From the NCBI GenBank assembly GCA_025201805.1, contig MU619258.1, positions 209,590 to 266,898 on the forward strand: a stretch of 57,309 nt of DNA. Reading direction: 5' to 3'. Shown here piece by piece: positions 56,281 through 57,309 of this stretch; position 1 is the stretch's first letter; each line of letters begins with the position of its first letter. The translations under genes and the position numbers were made by a program. The DNA comes from Parasitella parasitica (taxonomy: Eukaryota > Mucoromycota > Mucoromycetes > Mucorales > Mucoraceae). A model generated the notes under the pieces. The model searched no databases, was not told the origin of the DNA, and was given only the letters and a program-made list of their open reading frames with translations.

Positions 56281-57222
56281 TTACAATGTTTTGACCTTGC
56301 CACGGAAATCTTCAAGACTCTTGTAACCTTTGGCAATCATGATATCACTTAATTCCTTGGCGATACGAGCAAAGACAGCAGGGCCTTCTTCTTTCAGCAT
56401 CGTGCCAATTTGAACAGCACTGGCACCAGCCAAAACATGAAGGAAAGCCTCTTTACCACTAACAACGCCGCCAACGCCAATGATTTGCTTACCTGGCAAA
56501 CGACGGTAAAAGGCATTGACGTTAGCCAAAGCTGTATTCAATACCATCAAACCACCCAAACCGCCAAAGCCATCCTTGGGCTTAATCAGAGCTTGTTCAG
56601 TTTCAAAGTCAATAGCCAAACCATTACCAACAGAGTTAATACAAGTGACAAAGGCCAAGTTCTCAAACTTGTTAAAGACAGCAGCAGCTTGATCGAAATG
56701 AGCAATATCAAAGTAAGGAGGCAGCTTAATACCGAAAGGCTTTTTGATGATGGGAGCCAAGACACTCAAGGATTTTTCCATGGCTTCGATATCGTAGCCC
56801 ATTTGAGGCTTACCAGGAACATTAGGACAGGAGTAATTAATTTCAAGGACACAAGGCAAATTAGCAGCTACAAAAGCCTCACACATCTTGATGTTGTCAT
56901 CCAAGGATAAGCCTGACAGAGAGATGAACAAGGGCTTTTCGCTGCTGTAATCATACTCCTTGGCGTACTTCAAGTAAAATTCGTAGCCTTCGTTAGGGAG
57001 TCCCATAGAGTTGATACTACCAATTCCTTTTGGCAAAGGGCTATAGCGAGGTGAAGGGTTACCATCACGCTGTGCTACAGTGGCCGATTTGGTGATCAAA
57101 GAGCCAGACTCGCTTTCCTCCATCAACTTCAAATCAGCCACTGTTTGGCAGCAAACACCAGAAGCATTGAAAAGAAGGTTGGGAAGCTTGACGCCTGCAA
57201 GCGTGGTAGAAATATCAGCCAT
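56281..57222 (-). CDS. URA1: dihydroorotate dehydrogenase, class 1A (fumarate-type)
   Basis: 313-aa, intronless, FMN-dependent enzyme oxidising dihydroorotate to orotate in pyrimidine synthesis. Class 1A features are the short length, no N-terminal mitochondrial or membrane segment (starts MADISTTLAGVKLPNLLFN), and the catalytic cysteine in NYSCPNVPGKPQMGYD. FMN-site motifs are ITKSATVAQRDGNPSPRY, GSINSMGLPNEG, FGIKLPPYFD, FVTCINSVGNGL, IIGVGGVVSGKEAF and AGASAVQIGTML. Class 1A enzymes are soluble dimers that use fumarate, so the step is independent of respiration, as in Saccharomyces Ura1. Most filamentous fungi have the mitochondrial class 2 enzyme instead. The gene symbol follows the yeast class 1A name. 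A TATA-like box lies upstream. Confidence 0.92.
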   Translation of the reverse strand: MADISTTLAGVKLPNLLFNASGVCCQTVADLKLMEESESGSLITKSATVAQRDGNPSPRYSPLPKGIGSINSMGLPNEGYEFYLKYAKEYDYSSEKPLFISLSGLSLDDNIKMCEAFVAANLPCVLEINYSCPNVPGKPQMGYDIEAMEKSLSVLAPIIKKPFGIKLPPYFDIAHFDQAAAVFNKFENLAFVTCINSVGNGLAIDFETEQALIKPKDGFGGLGGLMVLNTALANVNAFYRRLPGKQIIGVGGVVSGKEAFLHVLAGASAVQIGTMLKEEGPAVFARIAKELSDIMIAKGYKSLEDFRGKVKTL

Positions 57223-57282
57223 TGTTCAAAAGTTTGTGAAAGGTTTGAAGAGGAACTGTCTATAGGCAATATTTTGATGGCA

Positions 57283-57289
57283 ATTTATA
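57283..57289 (-). promoter_or_regulatory. TATA-like box of DHODH gene
   Basis: Read on the minus strand, TATAAAT occurs about 61 bp upstream of the start at 57222. It is a plausible position for a fungal TATA element; the role is inferred. Confidence 0.4.
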
Positions 57290-57309
57290 CTGGTTTTTTT
57301 TTTTTTTTT

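Noticed and set aside
56410-56910. 166-aa plus-strand open frame over DHODH
   Set aside because: Antisense shadow of a single-exon enzyme with intact catalytic motifs.

Overview
The window reads as a nuclear contig from an early-diverging filamentous fungus, most likely a Mucorales member (Mucoromycota). This is inferred from several things seen in the sequence. The DNA is AT-rich. Genes are split by many short introns (mostly 45-75 nt) with GTAAGT-like donors and CTAAC/CTAAT branch points. Poly-T/poly-A tracts are frequent. Gene content fits: a Skn7 regulator, PAK kinase, tricalbin, Vac8, CCA1, a cytosolic class 1A dihydroorotate dehydrogenase, a Tc1/IS630-like transposase relic and a protein that resembles a Mucoralean orphan family. 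Exon junctions below were set by hand from reading frame, splice consensus and family conservation.

Layout. 0.4-5 kb: a bHLH transcription factor (+), a small cysteine-rich secreted protein (-) and a multi-pass membrane protein (-). 4.8-7.7 kb: gene-free DNA with degenerate dispersed repeats and inverted repeats. 7.7-15.8 kb: a six-exon tricalbin (+) and a seven-exon PAK/Ste20 kinase (+). 16-17.3 kb: an unassigned protein (-). 17.3-20.2 kb: gene-poor, with a 56-bp direct repeat and a decayed coding relic. 20.2-23.1 kb: the orphan-family protein (+), a 10-N assembly gap and a decayed transposase.

23.4-31.4 kb: Skn7 (+) meeting Arp4 (-) tail to tail, then 2-isopropylmalate synthase (-) and an SLC35F6-like transporter (-). 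31.4-34.6 kb: gene-free, with degenerate repeats. 34.6-37.1 kb: an HMG-box protein (+) convergent with an uncharacterised acidic protein (-). 37.1-40.3 kb: nearly empty, with one possible tiny spliced gene. 40.3-44.5 kb: a mitochondrial dicarboxylate-type carrier (+) and Vac8 (-). 45.3-45.7 kb: a frameshifted copy of ribosomal protein uS15 (RPS13).

46-53.7 kb: CCA-adding enzyme (+), a low-complexity protein (-), a SWIM zinc-finger protein (+) sharing a short divergent promoter with it, and purine nucleoside phosphorylase (+). 54-57.2 kb: a cytochrome P450 (-) and dihydroorotate dehydrogenase (-).

The genes are mostly unrelated housekeeping and regulatory functions, as expected of a fungal chromosome arm, and there is no metabolic cluster. 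Loose functional links are pyrimidine/purine metabolism at the right end (DHODH, PNP), chromatin (Arp4, HMG-box) and membrane contact or vacuole biology (tricalbin, Vac8). I saw no tRNA, rRNA or CRISPR array. The most unusual features are two candidate GC-AG introns, the one-repeat-per-exon structure of Vac8, the RPS13 pseudogene, staggered start codons in CCA1 and the bacterial-type enzymes for leucine and pyrimidine synthesis.
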